Source: Pseudoduganella ginsengisoli (GTDB lineage Bacteria > Pseudomonadota > Gammaproteobacteria > Burkholderiales > Burkholderiaceae_D). From it: a stretch of 64,000 bases of DNA. The stretch's first letter is position 1; each line of letters starts with the position of its first letter. The stretch lies in contig NZ_WNLA01000002.1 in NCBI RefSeq assembly GCF_009720865.1, positions 355,938 to 419,937 of the forward strand, written 5' to 3'. Of this stretch, positions 17,040 through 25,866 are shown piece by piece. A program made the position numbers and the translations under genes. The notes under the pieces are model-generated. The model ran no database searches. It had not been told where the DNA came from and worked only from the letters and a program-made list of their open reading frames with translations.

Positions 17040-17591
17040 ATGGCAAGACTGGTCGCCGAGCGCGAAGACGTGGTGCCACTGCTGGCGGAAGTGTTCCGCC
17101 GCTACGGCTTTGAAGGCGCCACCCTGGCGCGCATCACGGAAGGCACGAAACTGGGTAAAGGCAGCATTTATCATTTTTTCCCCGGCGGGAAAGATGACAT
17201 GGCGGAAGCCGTGCTGGCCCTGATCGACGACTGGTTTGCCGCCAACGTGTTTGCGCCGCTGCGGGGCGGCGATGCGCAGGGTGCGATTACCCGCATGTTT
17301 GACGAAACGCGCCGCTATTTCGACGCGGGCAACAAGGTGTGCCTGGTCGGCATGTTCGCGCTGGGCCATGAACGCGACCGTTTCTCCAGCCGTGTGCAGG
17401 GCTACTTTAAAGCATGGATCGACGCGCTGGCCGGTGCGCTGCGGCATTGCGGCCACGGAGCCAGGGAAGCGCGGCAACTGGCCGAAGAAACCGTGGCGGG
17501 TATTCAGGGTGCGCTGGTATTGGCGCGCGCACTGCAAGAGCCGAAGACTTTCGAAGCGGCGCTGGCGCGCCTGCAGGCAAGGCTGCAATGA
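17040..17591 (+). CDS. TetR/AcrR-family transcriptional regulator
   Basis: 183 residues. The HTH (about residues 10-50) contains GATLARITEGTKLGKGSIYHFF, split here as GATLARITEGT and KLGKGSIYHFF, a canonical TetR helix pair. The C-terminal half resembles the YxaF/LmrA-like ligand domain. It is co-transcribed with the DUF1348 gene and probably represses its own operon through the perfect palindrome upstream. It converges with the GntR gene. Confidence 0.87.
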   Translation: MARLVAEREDVVPLLAEVFRRYGFEGATLARITEGTKLGKGSIYHFFPGGKDDMAEAVLALIDDWFAANVFAPLRGGDAQGAITRMFDETRRYFDAGNKVCLVGMFALGHERDRFSSRVQGYFKAWIDALAGALRHCGHGAREARQLAEETVAGIQGALVLARALQEPKTFEAALARLQARLQ

Positions 17592-17612
17592 CGTTGCATT
17601 GAGCGGCCGCGC

Positions 17613-18296
17613 TTATTTGCGCCGGCGCGACAGGATGAATTTTTCCAGTTCGGCGCGCGCGTGTTCGATGTGGTGCTTCAACAGCGAAGCGGCCGCCCGC
17701 ACTTCGCCCGCCTTGCACAGGCGGACCAGTTCTTCATGCTCTTCTTCCGCGCGCTGGCAACTCTCGGCGCTCAGCGACAATTGCAGGCGCGTATAGCGGT
17801 CAGTCTGCTGCAGCAACGTCGTGACGATCGCCGCCGTGCGGGGCTGGTCGGCGCGCGACATCAGCAAATTATGCACCTGGGTATTCAATTCGCCCCAGCG
17901 CGTGGGGTTTTGCGCGTGCAGCTCTTCCTTGTATTCCGCGAGGATGGTGTCGAGCTGCGCGAAGTCGGCCGGCGTGAGGCGGGGGACGGATTTTTTCAGC
18001 AGCAGCGGTTCCAGCAGGACCCGCAGCATGAACAGTTCATTGATTTCTGCGACGGACATTTCCGACACCACCGCGCCCTTGTGGGGCACGATGCGTACCA
18101 GTCCCTCGCCTTCCAGCTGCACCAGCGCTTCGCGCACGGGAATGCGGCTGATGCCCAGCTCGGCGGCCAGCGCATCTTGCCGCAATTGAAACCCTTCCGG
18201 CAATTCGCCCGCAATGATCTTGCGGCGGATCGCGTCGGCGGCCTGCTCCGCAACGGTGGTAACGGCGAGGCCAGCGGCCAGGGCTGAGGTAGTCAT
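17613..18296 (-). CDS. GntR-family regulator (FadR/FCD subgroup)
   Basis: 227 residues. The N-terminal winged HTH reads LAAELGISRIPVREALVQLE, the GntR signature. The C-terminal all-helical FCD domain supplies histidines and acidic residues that bind a metal and a carboxylate ligand in relatives. It lies downstream of the DHDPS-family gene on the same strand, with a palindrome between them (18313-18347), so it probably regulates that gene and itself. The effector is unknown. Confidence 0.88.
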   Translation of the reverse strand: MTTSALAAGLAVTTVAEQAADAIRRKIIAGELPEGFQLRQDALAAELGISRIPVREALVQLEGEGLVRIVPHKGAVVSEMSVAEINELFMLRVLLEPLLLKKSVPRLTPADFAQLDTILAEYKEELHAQNPTRWGELNTQVHNLLMSRADQPRTAAIVTTLLQQTDRYTRLQLSLSAESCQRAEEEHEELVRLCKAGEVRAAASLLKHHIEHARAELEKFILSRRRK

Positions 18297-18312
18297 TGCG
18301 GCGGAACTTCCA

Positions 18313-18347
18313 GTGTCTGAACGGTATAAATTATATCATTCAGACAC
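18313..18347. promoter_or_regulatory. Long palindrome, candidate GntR operator/promoter
   Basis: GTGTCTGAA at 18313-18321 pairs perfectly with TTCAGACAC at 18339-18347. The 17 bp between are A/T-rich and themselves roughly symmetric (TATAAATTATA). No T-run follows on the minus strand, so an operator or promoter for the GntR gene is more likely than a terminator. Confidence 0.62.
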
Positions 18348-18375
18348 GGCGTCCCAGCGCAGGCCAGGCCACTAC

Positions 18376-19317
18376 TCAGGCAACGACTTCCTTCGACCAC
18401 GTGGCGTACCACGTCTTGAACAAGTCATACTGGGTTTCCGCATAACGGCGCTGCGCATCGCTCAGCACATCCGTTTCATTGAAGTGCAGCGTGTATTCCT
18501 TGTCGCCGTTCAGCACCATCAAGTGCTTGTAGTACAGCACCAGGTCCGTGCCTTCGTCGAACGACGACAGCACCGCCAGTGCCGACTCCAGTTCGCGCGC
18601 CTGGCGGCGGGCAGTGACGTCGCCTTTCGCGGCCTTGCGGCACAGGTCCACCAGCAGCAGCACTTCGCGCGGCAGCGCATTGCCAATGCCGGTGATGGCG
18701 CCCGTTGCACCGCAATTCACAAAGCCGTGGAACACTTGCGTATCGACGCCGGCCATCAAGGTCACGCTGTCATCCTGGCTGGTGATGTGTTCCGCAGCAT
18801 AGCGCATGTCGGCGGCGCCGCCGAATTCCTTGAAGCCGATCAGGTTCGGGTATTGGGCGCGCAGTTCGAAGAACAGGTCGGCGCGGGTGGCGAAGCCGTA
18901 GTACGGGCTGTTGTAAATCACGGCCGGCAGCGCCGGCGCGGCTTCCAGGATGGCTGCAAAGTGCGCCTTTTGCGCGGCGGGCGAAGCGCCGCGCGACAGC
19001 ACGCGCGGGATCACCATCAAGCCTTGCGCGCCGACTTTCGCCGCGTGCGCGGCGTGCGATACCGCTTCTTTCGAATTCACGGCGCCGGTGCCGACGATGG
19101 TTGGAATGCCGGCCGCCACCAGGCGCGCCACGCCTTCCTGGCGCTGCGCTTCCGTCAGCAAGGGCCAGTCGCCCATCGAACCGCAATACACGACAGCACT
19201 CATGCCCAGGTCAATCAGCTCACGGCCTTTGGCAACCAGCGCATCGAAATCCGGCGTGCGGTCGGCTTTGCATGGGGTCATCAGGGCGGGAATGGTGCCG
19301 GTAAAGATGTTGCTCAT
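18376..19317 (-). CDS. Dihydrodipicolinate synthase-family aldolase/deaminase
   Basis: 313 residues of the DHDPS/NAL class I aldolase barrel. The Schiff-base lysine is in LIGFKEFGG and the active-site tyrosine in VIYNSPYYG. The sequence style (IFTGTIPALMTPC, YCGSMGDWPLLT) recalls the proteins in hydroxyproline catabolic clusters that deaminate 1-pyrroline-4-hydroxy-2-carboxylate, and not lysine-pathway DapA. No other hydroxyproline gene is present here, so the substrate is uncertain. Two adjacent ATGs (19320 and 19317) are possible; the second has better spacing from AAGGA. It is paired with a GntR regulator. Confidence 0.85.
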   Translation of the reverse strand: MSNIFTGTIPALMTPCKADRTPDFDALVAKGRELIDLGMSAVVYCGSMGDWPLLTEAQRQEGVARLVAAGIPTIVGTGAVNSKEAVSHAAHAAKVGAQGLMVIPRVLSRGASPAAQKAHFAAILEAAPALPAVIYNSPYYGFATRADLFFELRAQYPNLIGFKEFGGAADMRYAAEHITSQDDSVTLMAGVDTQVFHGFVNCGATGAITGIGNALPREVLLLVDLCRKAAKGDVTARRQARELESALAVLSSFDEGTDLVLYYKHLMVLNGDKEYTLHFNETDVLSDAQRRYAETQYDLFKTWYATWSKEVVA

Positions 19318-19396
19318 CATGATTCCTTCAATGGTTTGTTGGATGGGTTCTGGATGCGGGTAGCAAGTCCGTGGAAACATCATACACGAATCGAAT

Positions 19397-19410
19397 ATTT
19401 TATACAAAAT
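19397..19410. promoter_or_regulatory. Near-palindrome, possible second GntR site
   Basis: ATTTTATACAAAAT is symmetric at 12 of 14 positions and is flanked by GAAT and GATTC. It lies about 80 bp upstream of the DHDPS-family start. It loosely resembles the A/T core of the palindrome at 18313-18347, which suggests, but does not show, binding by the same GntR protein. Confidence 0.4.
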
Positions 19411-19466
19411 GATTCTTCGAAAGGCTGCAAAATTTTTATAAAGCTTTGTTTTATAAGTATTTTCTT

Positions 19467-19504
19467 AAATTGAAAAATTTTCGAGTTCCGCAATTTTTCA
19501 ATTT
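19467..19504. repeat. Perfect AT-rich inverted repeat
   Basis: AAATTGAAAAATT (19467-19479) pairs perfectly with AATTTTTCAATTT (19492-19504) across 12 bp. It could be a regulator site or a hairpin insulating the two divergent transcripts. Confidence 0.6.
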
Positions 19505-19668
19505 TACCGGTATGGGCGCCGGTCCGGAGTGACTCGCACGGCCATGCTTTTGGCTCGCCAAAGCATGCCGAATTTACCGACCCGCAGCGGATTTCAAACT
19601 AAGATCGAGGGCGTGCTGTATGAATGTTTTGACACCATTTATTATAAAAATACTCATCGAGACACCCT

Positions 19669-21198
19669 ATGGAGCAGCTCAGCGTTCATGCCGCCCTGGC
19701 CGGCAAACGTATCCTGATTACCGGCAGCACGGGCTTCCTGGCGAAGGTGGTGCTGGAAAAACTGATACGCACGGTACCGGACCTCGGCGGCATCATCTTG
19801 CTGATCCGCGCGGCGGACGGCGTTGATGCCCGCCAGCGTTTTGAGCGCGAAGTGGCGCCGTCTTCCGTGTTTGAACGGCTGCGCGCGGAACGTCCCCACT
19901 TCCTGCAAGACTTCTTTGCCGAACGGATTGAATGCGTGACGGGCGACGTGACCGAACCGGGCTTCGGCATGCGCCCTTCCGCCTTTGCATCACTGGCGCG
20001 CCGCGTCGACCTGGTCATCAATTCCGCCGCCAGCGTCAACTTCCGCGAAGCGCTGGACGTGGCGCTGGCCATCAATGCGCTCAGCGTGCGCCATATCGCG
20101 GAACTGGCGCGCGCCGCGCACGCACCGCTGATTCAGGTGTCGACGTGCTACGTCAATGGCTACCACAAGGGCGACATGCATGAATTGATCGTGGCGCCGG
20201 CCAAGGGCGCGATCACGCGCCACCCGGAAGGCCACTATGACCTCGACAGCCTGCTGCAGCGGCTGGGACACCGCATGGCGCAAGTCAAGGCGGAAACCAG
20301 CGATCCGAAACGGCTGGCGCGGCGCCTGACGGACCTGGGACTGGCGGAAGCGCACTATTACGGCTGGAACGATACGTACACGTTCACCAAATGGATGGGG
20401 GAGCAGCTGGCCATGCACCACATGCGGGGCCGCGCCATGACCATCGTGCGCCCATCCATCATTGAAAGCACGCTGCAAGAGCCGGCCCCCGGCTGGATTG
20501 AAGGCGTCAAGGTGGCCGACGCCATCCTGATGGCCTATGCGCGCGGCAAGACCAGCTTTTTCCCGGCCAAGTCCGGCGCCGTGGTCGATATCATCCCGGC
20601 CGACCTGGTGGCCAACGCCATCACGCTGGCTGCCGCCGAAGCACTGGCAACACCGCCCGCGCAGCGCATCTACCAGTGCAGCACAGGGTCGAGCAATCCC
20701 ATTTCCGTCGGCGGCGTGATTGACCGTTTCACGACCGAGGCGAAACGCAACTGGCGCAATTACGAGCGCCTGTTTTACCGTGCACCCAAACATGACTTCA
20801 CGGTGGTGAGCCGCCCTGCCTTCCTGCTGATGCTGCGCACCAGCGGCGCGGCGGCGGCGGCATGGAGCAGCGTACGGCGCGCAGTGGGCGCCGGTCCGTC
20901 GCCCGCGCTGGAAAAGGTGCGCACAACGCGCCTGCTGGCCGTCACCTTCTCGTTTTACACGGCGCCGCAATACCGCTTCCACAACACGCGCCTGATGGCG
21001 CTGGCGGCACGTTTCGGCAACGAAGACCTGCAGCGCTACCCGGTCGATGCCCGCATCATCAACTGGAACGACTACCTGGGACGTATCCACATGACAGGCT
21101 TGAACCGGTACGCACTGCGCCCCCGTTCGCCGGGCAGCACGGCGGCGGCAATGCAGGCCGCACCGCAGCCATCGGCCCCTTTGGAAATGCACACATAA
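19669..21198 (+). CDS. Fatty acyl-CoA reductase (alcohol-forming, Marinobacter FAR type)
   Basis: 509 residues. The N-terminal Rossmann domain has ITGSTGFLAKVVLEKLIR and INSAASVNFRE. The extended-SDR catalytic residues are in STCYVNGY and YTFTKWMGEQ (the latter being the YxxxK motif). The C-terminal FAR domain ends near LNRYAL. Residue by residue it closely follows my memory of the Marinobacter aquaeolei four-electron reductase that turns fatty acyl-CoA into fatty alcohol with NADPH. The next gene encodes a wax ester synthase, so the product alcohol is probably esterified directly. Confidence 0.88.
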   Translation: MEQLSVHAALAGKRILITGSTGFLAKVVLEKLIRTVPDLGGIILLIRAADGVDARQRFEREVAPSSVFERLRAERPHFLQDFFAERIECVTGDVTEPGFGMRPSAFASLARRVDLVINSAASVNFREALDVALAINALSVRHIAELARAAHAPLIQVSTCYVNGYHKGDMHELIVAPAKGAITRHPEGHYDLDSLLQRLGHRMAQVKAETSDPKRLARRLTDLGLAEAHYYGWNDTYTFTKWMGEQLAMHHMRGRAMTIVRPSIIESTLQEPAPGWIEGVKVADAILMAYARGKTSFFPAKSGAVVDIIPADLVANAITLAAAEALATPPAQRIYQCSTGSSNPISVGGVIDRFTTEAKRNWRNYERLFYRAPKHDFTVVSRPAFLLMLRTSGAAAAAWSSVRRAVGAGPSPALEKVRTTRLLAVTFSFYTAPQYRFHNTRLMALAARFGNEDLQRYPVDARIINWNDYLGRIHMTGLNRYALRPRSPGSTAAAMQAAPQPSAPLEMHT

Positions 21199-21270
21199 AA
21201 CAATACGGCCGACGCGGCAGCTATGCACGATATGCGTACGATAAGCGGCGCGGCCAAGGAGACAGCAGCA

Positions 21271-22638
21271 ATGAATCAGCACCGGCAAGCCGCCGCGCCC
21301 ATGACGCGGCGCGACTATGCGTGGTACCGCATGGATACCGACAACAACATCATGGTCATCAACAGTATCCTGCTGTTCGAAGGCCAGGTGGACATGGAGC
21401 GCCTGGTATCGACCATCGCCCAGCGCCTGCCGAACTATCCGCGCTTCACGCAGAAAGTCGAATTGCGCTATGGCCGCCCGCACTGGGTGGAAGACCAGCA
21501 ATTCAATATCGAAGACCACATCGAGCTGCAGCAGATGGAGCACGATGCCAGCCTGACCCGGGAAGAATTGCAAGCGCACTTGACCCGCCTGGCGCACCAG
21601 CCGCTGAAGGGCGGCCGTCCGCTGTGGCACATGACGGTGCTGGACCACGTCAACGGCGGCCACGCCATCGTGTTCCGCGTCCACCACTGCATCACGGACG
21701 GGCTGGGACTGGTGCACGTGCTGAACCACTTGACGGACGATAACGGCTTGCACAGCCGCACGCCCTCGCCGGCCAACCATCCACACCGCGCAACGGTGGT
21801 GCAAAACGCCGTGTGCTCGGCACTGGTGCGGGCTGTCTCGCACATGAAAATCGCGTTCCACGTGACGCGCCTGTCGATGCTGTGGCCCGATGCCCGCACG
21901 CCGCTGAAAAACCCGATGTATGGCGAAAAGCAGCTGGTCTGGCTGCCGCCGCTGCAAATGGAGCGGGTGCGCGCGATGAGCAAGCGGGTTGGCGTGACAT
22001 TGAACGACGTGTGGGTGGCGGCGGTTTCCGGCGCCTTGCGCACCTACCTGGAACAGAAGGGAGAACACGTCGATGGCCGCGCGCTGCGCGCGGCCGTCAC
22101 GTTCAATTTGCGCGAAAAGGCGAACGCCTTCCAGCTGGGTAACGAGTTTGGCCTGGTGGCCGTGGATTTGCCGACCAACGTGGGCGACGCCACCACGCGC
22201 CTGCAATTTGCCAGCGAACGCATGACCGCCATCAAGCGCTCGCACCAGCCGCGCGCCACGATGGCGTTCCTGTCGATCGCCGGCTGCCTGCCCGCTGCCC
22301 TGCAGCGCTTTGCGCTGAACCTGTTCACGTCCAAAGGTTCCGTCGTGCTGACCAATATCGAAGGCCCGGGCGGACGCCGCTACCTGGCGGGTTCGCGCAT
22401 GACGGACTTGATTTGCTGGGTGCCGCAAGCGGGCAGGCTAGGCGTCGGCCTCGCATTTATTTCCTACGCGGGCCAGATCCAGCTGGCGCTGTTCGTTGAT
22501 AAAGAACAGATTCCCGACCCTGAACGCTTGATGCAACTGACATACGCTGCCTTCGATGAACTGGAAGTAGCGACGCGTGAACTGGTGCCGGAACAGGAAG
22601 GCGAAGCCGTCATGTTGAGCGAAGCGCGGCGCGCGTAA
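21271..22638 (+). CDS. Wax ester synthase / diacylglycerol acyltransferase (WS/DGAT)
   Basis: 455 residues of the bacterial WS/DGAT family. The catalytic HHxxxDG motif is present as HHCITDG, and the C-terminal region contains VLTNIEGPGG, the NIEGP-type family motif. The enzyme transfers a fatty acyl group from CoA to a fatty alcohol or diacylglycerol. ATG 21271 is chosen because AAGGAGA lies just upstream; an ATG at 21223 in the same frame has no such site. It lies 72 bp after the acyl-CoA reductase, so the pair forms a complete two-step route from acyl-CoA to wax ester. Confidence 0.9.
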   Translation: MNQHRQAAAPMTRRDYAWYRMDTDNNIMVINSILLFEGQVDMERLVSTIAQRLPNYPRFTQKVELRYGRPHWVEDQQFNIEDHIELQQMEHDASLTREELQAHLTRLAHQPLKGGRPLWHMTVLDHVNGGHAIVFRVHHCITDGLGLVHVLNHLTDDNGLHSRTPSPANHPHRATVVQNAVCSALVRAVSHMKIAFHVTRLSMLWPDARTPLKNPMYGEKQLVWLPPLQMERVRAMSKRVGVTLNDVWVAAVSGALRTYLEQKGEHVDGRALRAAVTFNLREKANAFQLGNEFGLVAVDLPTNVGDATTRLQFASERMTAIKRSHQPRATMAFLSIAGCLPAALQRFALNLFTSKGSVVLTNIEGPGGRRYLAGSRMTDLICWVPQAGRLGVGLAFISYAGQIQLALFVDKEQIPDPERLMQLTYAAFDELEVATRELVPEQEGEAVMLSEARRA

Positions 22639-22672
22639 CCATTGCAGTGCGTAGCGTCCAGGACAGCGCAAC

Positions 22673-22698
22673 GGTTGCGGAAAATGTCATCCGCAACC
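22673..22698 (+). terminator. Hairpin after the WS/DGAT gene
   Basis: GGTTGCGGA and TCCGCAACC form a perfect 9-bp stem with an 8-nt loop, 34 bp after the stop codon. No T-run follows, so it may be a weak terminator or an mRNA 3' stabiliser. Confidence 0.5.
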
Positions 22699-22842
22699 AT
22701 TTGCAAAGCGCGTGGTTTACGCCACAGTTTATTAATGAAATTCCACGAGTTATTGCTATTAAGAAAGCAAGGGGCTATGATTGACTTGTAAATTAGACCC
22801 AACCAATGTCTGGTTTATATTTAACAATCTTAATTGAAAACC

Positions 22843-23616
22843 ATGCTGCTCAATGAGCCCATCGCCGTCCCGATCCGCAAAGGTCCGCCACGGCCCCAAG
22901 ATGCCATAGCTCCGATTCCGGCGGTGGCCAAGCCACACGCGATGACCGACATCGACGACATAGGCGACGCGCTGACTCTGCTTTCGGAAAGTGGCGATGC
23001 GATTTCCATGTATGCGCCCGGCAACCGTGACGCCATGCTGGGACGTATCCTGTCTGTCGATCCCGAATTGCCGCACTTCGTCATGGAAATGAACCAAGGC
23101 GTGACTTTGCCGCCCGGCCCCATCACGTTTGTCGCGTGGCTGCGCACGGCGAAGCTGCAATTCAAGCTGACCGACAAGGCGTGGCAGTGCGCCCCCGGCA
23201 AACCGCATTTGATTCCCATGACCTTCCCGGAATCGTGCGACGTGCTGAACCGCCGCGAATCGGAACGGCTGGAAACGCCGCTCGGCGCCAACTTCATGGC
23301 GACGTTCGTGATGAACGGGAACCCGTATGAATTGCCGCTGCATGACTTCTCCCTGGGCGGTGTCGGCCTGCGCTGTGCAAAGAAAGATGCGCGCGGACTG
23401 ATCAAGGGCCGCAAGCTGGTGGAAGTGCGGCTGGACCTGGGACCGGACACCGTCATTATCGCCGACATGGAAATCCGCCTGACCCGTTCGTACCGCTCGT
23501 TCCTGCTGGGCGAGCAGCTGCACGTCGGCTGCAAGTTCATCAACCTGCCGCCGGAAATGGAAAGCAAAATTTCCGTGCTGCTGGACAAGATGAACAAGGA
23601 CCCGCGCCGCCGCTAA
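22843..23616 (+). CDS. YcgR-like PilZ-domain c-di-GMP receptor
   Basis: 257 residues. The N-terminal half resembles the YcgR flagellar-brake beta domain. The C-terminal PilZ domain has the c-di-GMP-binding arginines in RRESER (RxxxR) and the DFSLGG (D/NxSxxG) motif. In YcgR proteins the c-di-GMP-bound form slows flagellar rotation, and related proteins act on other outputs. ATG 22843 is chosen over a TTG at 22834. It lies 204 bp after the wax ester gene, so its own promoter is likely. GGDEF and HD-GYP proteins elsewhere in the window could supply and remove its ligand. Confidence 0.85.
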   Translation: MLLNEPIAVPIRKGPPRPQDAIAPIPAVAKPHAMTDIDDIGDALTLLSESGDAISMYAPGNRDAMLGRILSVDPELPHFVMEMNQGVTLPPGPITFVAWLRTAKLQFKLTDKAWQCAPGKPHLIPMTFPESCDVLNRRESERLETPLGANFMATFVMNGNPYELPLHDFSLGGVGLRCAKKDARGLIKGRKLVEVRLDLGPDTVIIADMEIRLTRSYRSFLLGEQLHVGCKFINLPPEMESKISVLLDKMNKDPRRR

Positions 23617-23627
23617 TCATCTGCGCC

Positions 23628-23657
23628 GTGACCGCAGGCGCCATCCCGTGCGGTCAC
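23628..23657. terminator. Bidirectional hairpin between convergent genes
   Basis: GTGACCGCA (23628-23636) pairs perfectly with TGCGGTCAC (23649-23657) across 12 nt. It lies after the PilZ stop and overlaps the stop codon of the convergent receptor gene. T-runs are absent, so termination is inferred. Confidence 0.5.
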
Positions 23658-25726
23658 AGGGCAAATTCAACAGCCAGCCGCAGCGTGCGAACGCCGCTGG
23701 ACAGCGTCTCCCGGCGCGTGTCATGGCGGCCATCGCCAAATGCCACAACGTCGAAGGTCTCCGGGCGCAGCACGTTCGATGCAGCCGCGCGCAGCACCAC
23801 GCCGTTCGACAGGGGCCAGCTGCCATGCACGTCCAGCTTGCGCACGGTGGCGGACTGGCGCCACTGCGCCGCCGACGTGCGGACCACGCCGCCTTGCTCC
23901 AGGTTCCAGTTCAATCCCGCCGCCGCACCCGCGCTGAAGCGGTAGTCCAGGCCAGCATTGGCCACCAGCGGCGCCTGCGCGCCGAGCCGGTTGCCCGGCC
24001 CCGCTATCGCCTGCACATGCGACCAGTTGCGCGACAGCGCCACACGTGCCGTCACGCGCGCACTGACAGTCTGCCGCCAGTCCAGCTGCATGCCGCGGGC
24101 GGTGGCATTGCCCCCGTTGCCTGGCGCCGACACCCATTTGCCGGCGTCCTGGAACAGCACCGGCTGGATCACACCGTCAATGCGGCGCAAATAGAACGAC
24201 ACGCTGGCCATGCTGTCCTGCCCCAGGTAGGTTTCATACGCGCCATCGGCGCCCCACGCCAGTTCCGGCCGCAATTGGGGATTGCCCTGCACGTCGGGAT
24301 TGGCCGCACTATTGCCATTGTTGACGGTGAAACGGCGCGGCACCAGGTCCCGTGTCTCGGGCGCCTTGTAGCTGCGTGACAGCGCCATCCGCAACTGGTC
24401 ACGGGTGGCCGGCACGCGCCAAAGCAGGTGCGCGACGGGACTCCACACGCTGGAGCGGCTGCCGGCCGGCGCCAGGGCAACGCCATCCGTCAAGGTGCGC
24501 AAGCCTTCCCAGCGCAAACCGATATACGTGTCCAGCGCAGGCGACGGCGACCATTCATCCTGCACAAACAGGGCCAGGCGCCGCACGCGCGCAACATAGC
24601 GCTGATCGAGCATCCCGAGCGGCTCGCCCGCCGCACTGGCATCGTCCTGGCGGCGCGATTCGCCGCGCCGCGCCAGCGCGCCATCCCAGCCGGCGGCCAG
24701 GCCATGTCCCGCTCCACTTCCAAAGCGCAGCTTACCCATGGTGCTGGCGCTGCTATCGTCCGCATGCGACAGCACGCGGCGCAGCCACAGGGGTTGGCCC
24801 GTCATGGCGCTGCCCGTAAACAGGTAGTCGCCGCCGCGCCGGTAGTGCGCCATCCCGGCCTTCCATTCCAGCCGCGCCGCGCCGCCCAGCTGGCTGCTGC
24901 CGCTTAAGTCGCTGCGCAAGGCCGCCGTGTGCGCGTCGGCGGCGTAAGCATTGCGCGGGTAGTCGCCGGGCTCGCCGGCCAGCACCGTCTCTTGCGCCCA
25001 GCCCTGGTTATGGCTGCGCCCTGCTTCCAGCAGCCCTTGCCAGGAAAGCGCCGCGCCGCCGCCCAGTTTCCAGTTCAGGCGCGGCGCCAGCCCCAGCCGC
25101 AGGTTGCGCGCCCGGTCCGATTCCGCCGTGCGGCGCTCGCCCGACAGCGTGCGTTCGTCCACTGCGCTGCTCCCGGCACGCAAACTGCGCGCCACCTGGA
25201 CTGCCAGGTTGCCGGAGACGTCCTCCCCGGGCCGCGCCAAGTCCAGCGACGCTTCCGGCGCCCACCCGGCCGCGCCACGCGCGCCTGCCAGCGCCACCTG
25301 CGTACGGGCCCGTCCCGACGATTTGCGCAAAATGATGTTGATGCTGCCGGCAATTCCCTGGCTGCTGCGGTCGGCGCTTGCGCCATGCTGGATTTCAATC
25401 CGCTCAACCAGTTCGGGCGCGAGGCTATCCGGAGAAAATCCCGGCGCAGCGGGTTCGCCATTCAACAGCAGCAGCGTGCGCCCGCCGCCCATGCCGCGCA
25501 ACCGGACCTGGCCGCCGCTCACGGTCACGCCAGGCTGGCGGCGCAGCGCATCGGCCACGGTGGCGTCGCCATAGTCCACCAGTTCATCCCGCGTCACGAT
25601 GACGCGGCCGGTGCTGTCATCGCGGCGCTGCTGCATGGCGCTGGCCGCCCTCACTTCAACTCGCGGCGCCGCTTCTTCAGCGTCCGCGCACAGGGGAAGG
25701 AACAACAGGGAAAGGAAAATTCGCAT
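23654..25726 (-). CDS. TonB-dependent outer-membrane receptor
   Basis: 690 residues with a short signal peptide (cleavage near CADAEEA). The plug domain (about residues 40-150) has VADALRRQPGV, the LRGMGGGRTLLLLNG loop and IEIQHGASADRSSQGIAGSINIIL. A 22-strand barrel follows, ending VEFAL. It takes up a scarce ligand by coupling to TonB-ExbBD. No siderophore, haem or cobalamin gene lies next to it, so the ligand is unknown. It converges with the PilZ gene and diverges from the LytS-type kinase gene. Confidence 0.9.
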   Translation of the reverse strand: MRIFLSLLFLPLCADAEEAAPRVEVRAASAMQQRRDDSTGRVIVTRDELVDYGDATVADALRRQPGVTVSGGQVRLRGMGGGRTLLLLNGEPAAPGFSPDSLAPELVERIEIQHGASADRSSQGIAGSINIILRKSSGRARTQVALAGARGAAGWAPEASLDLARPGEDVSGNLAVQVARSLRAGSSAVDERTLSGERRTAESDRARNLRLGLAPRLNWKLGGGAALSWQGLLEAGRSHNQGWAQETVLAGEPGDYPRNAYAADAHTAALRSDLSGSSQLGGAARLEWKAGMAHYRRGGDYLFTGSAMTGQPLWLRRVLSHADDSSASTMGKLRFGSGAGHGLAAGWDGALARRGESRRQDDASAAGEPLGMLDQRYVARVRRLALFVQDEWSPSPALDTYIGLRWEGLRTLTDGVALAPAGSRSSVWSPVAHLLWRVPATRDQLRMALSRSYKAPETRDLVPRRFTVNNGNSAANPDVQGNPQLRPELAWGADGAYETYLGQDSMASVSFYLRRIDGVIQPVLFQDAGKWVSAPGNGGNATARGMQLDWRQTVSARVTARVALSRNWSHVQAIAGPGNRLGAQAPLVANAGLDYRFSAGAAAGLNWNLEQGGVVRTSAAQWRQSATVRKLDVHGSWPLSNGVVLRAAASNVLRPETFDVVAFGDGRHDTRRETLSSGVRTLRLAVEFAL

Positions 25727-25866
25727 CGTTATGACTCGCAGGTAGAAGGAACGACGCGCATTGTCTGCGCCGCCCGCGGCGCTGTAACGCCTGGTGTGAC
25801 GAACGCCTGCGCCGCAGGGACGATTGCCGGAAAACCGCCGAAACCGCGCTGCTATACTTCCGCGCC

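Larger units (their letters stand above)
19318..19668. other. 351-bp AT-rich intergenic control region
   Basis: No gene is supported here. It holds the divergent control signals for the DHDPS-family gene (leftward) and the acyl-CoA reductase gene (rightward): a near-palindrome at 19397-19410 and a long AT-rich hairpin at 19467-19504. The T/A-rich tract is strikingly different from the GC-rich genes on both sides. Confidence 0.7.

Noticed and set aside
19990..22428. An 812-codon minus-strand frame opposite the wax ester genes
   Set aside because: Shadow of two well-supported plus-strand genes; no recognisable domain.
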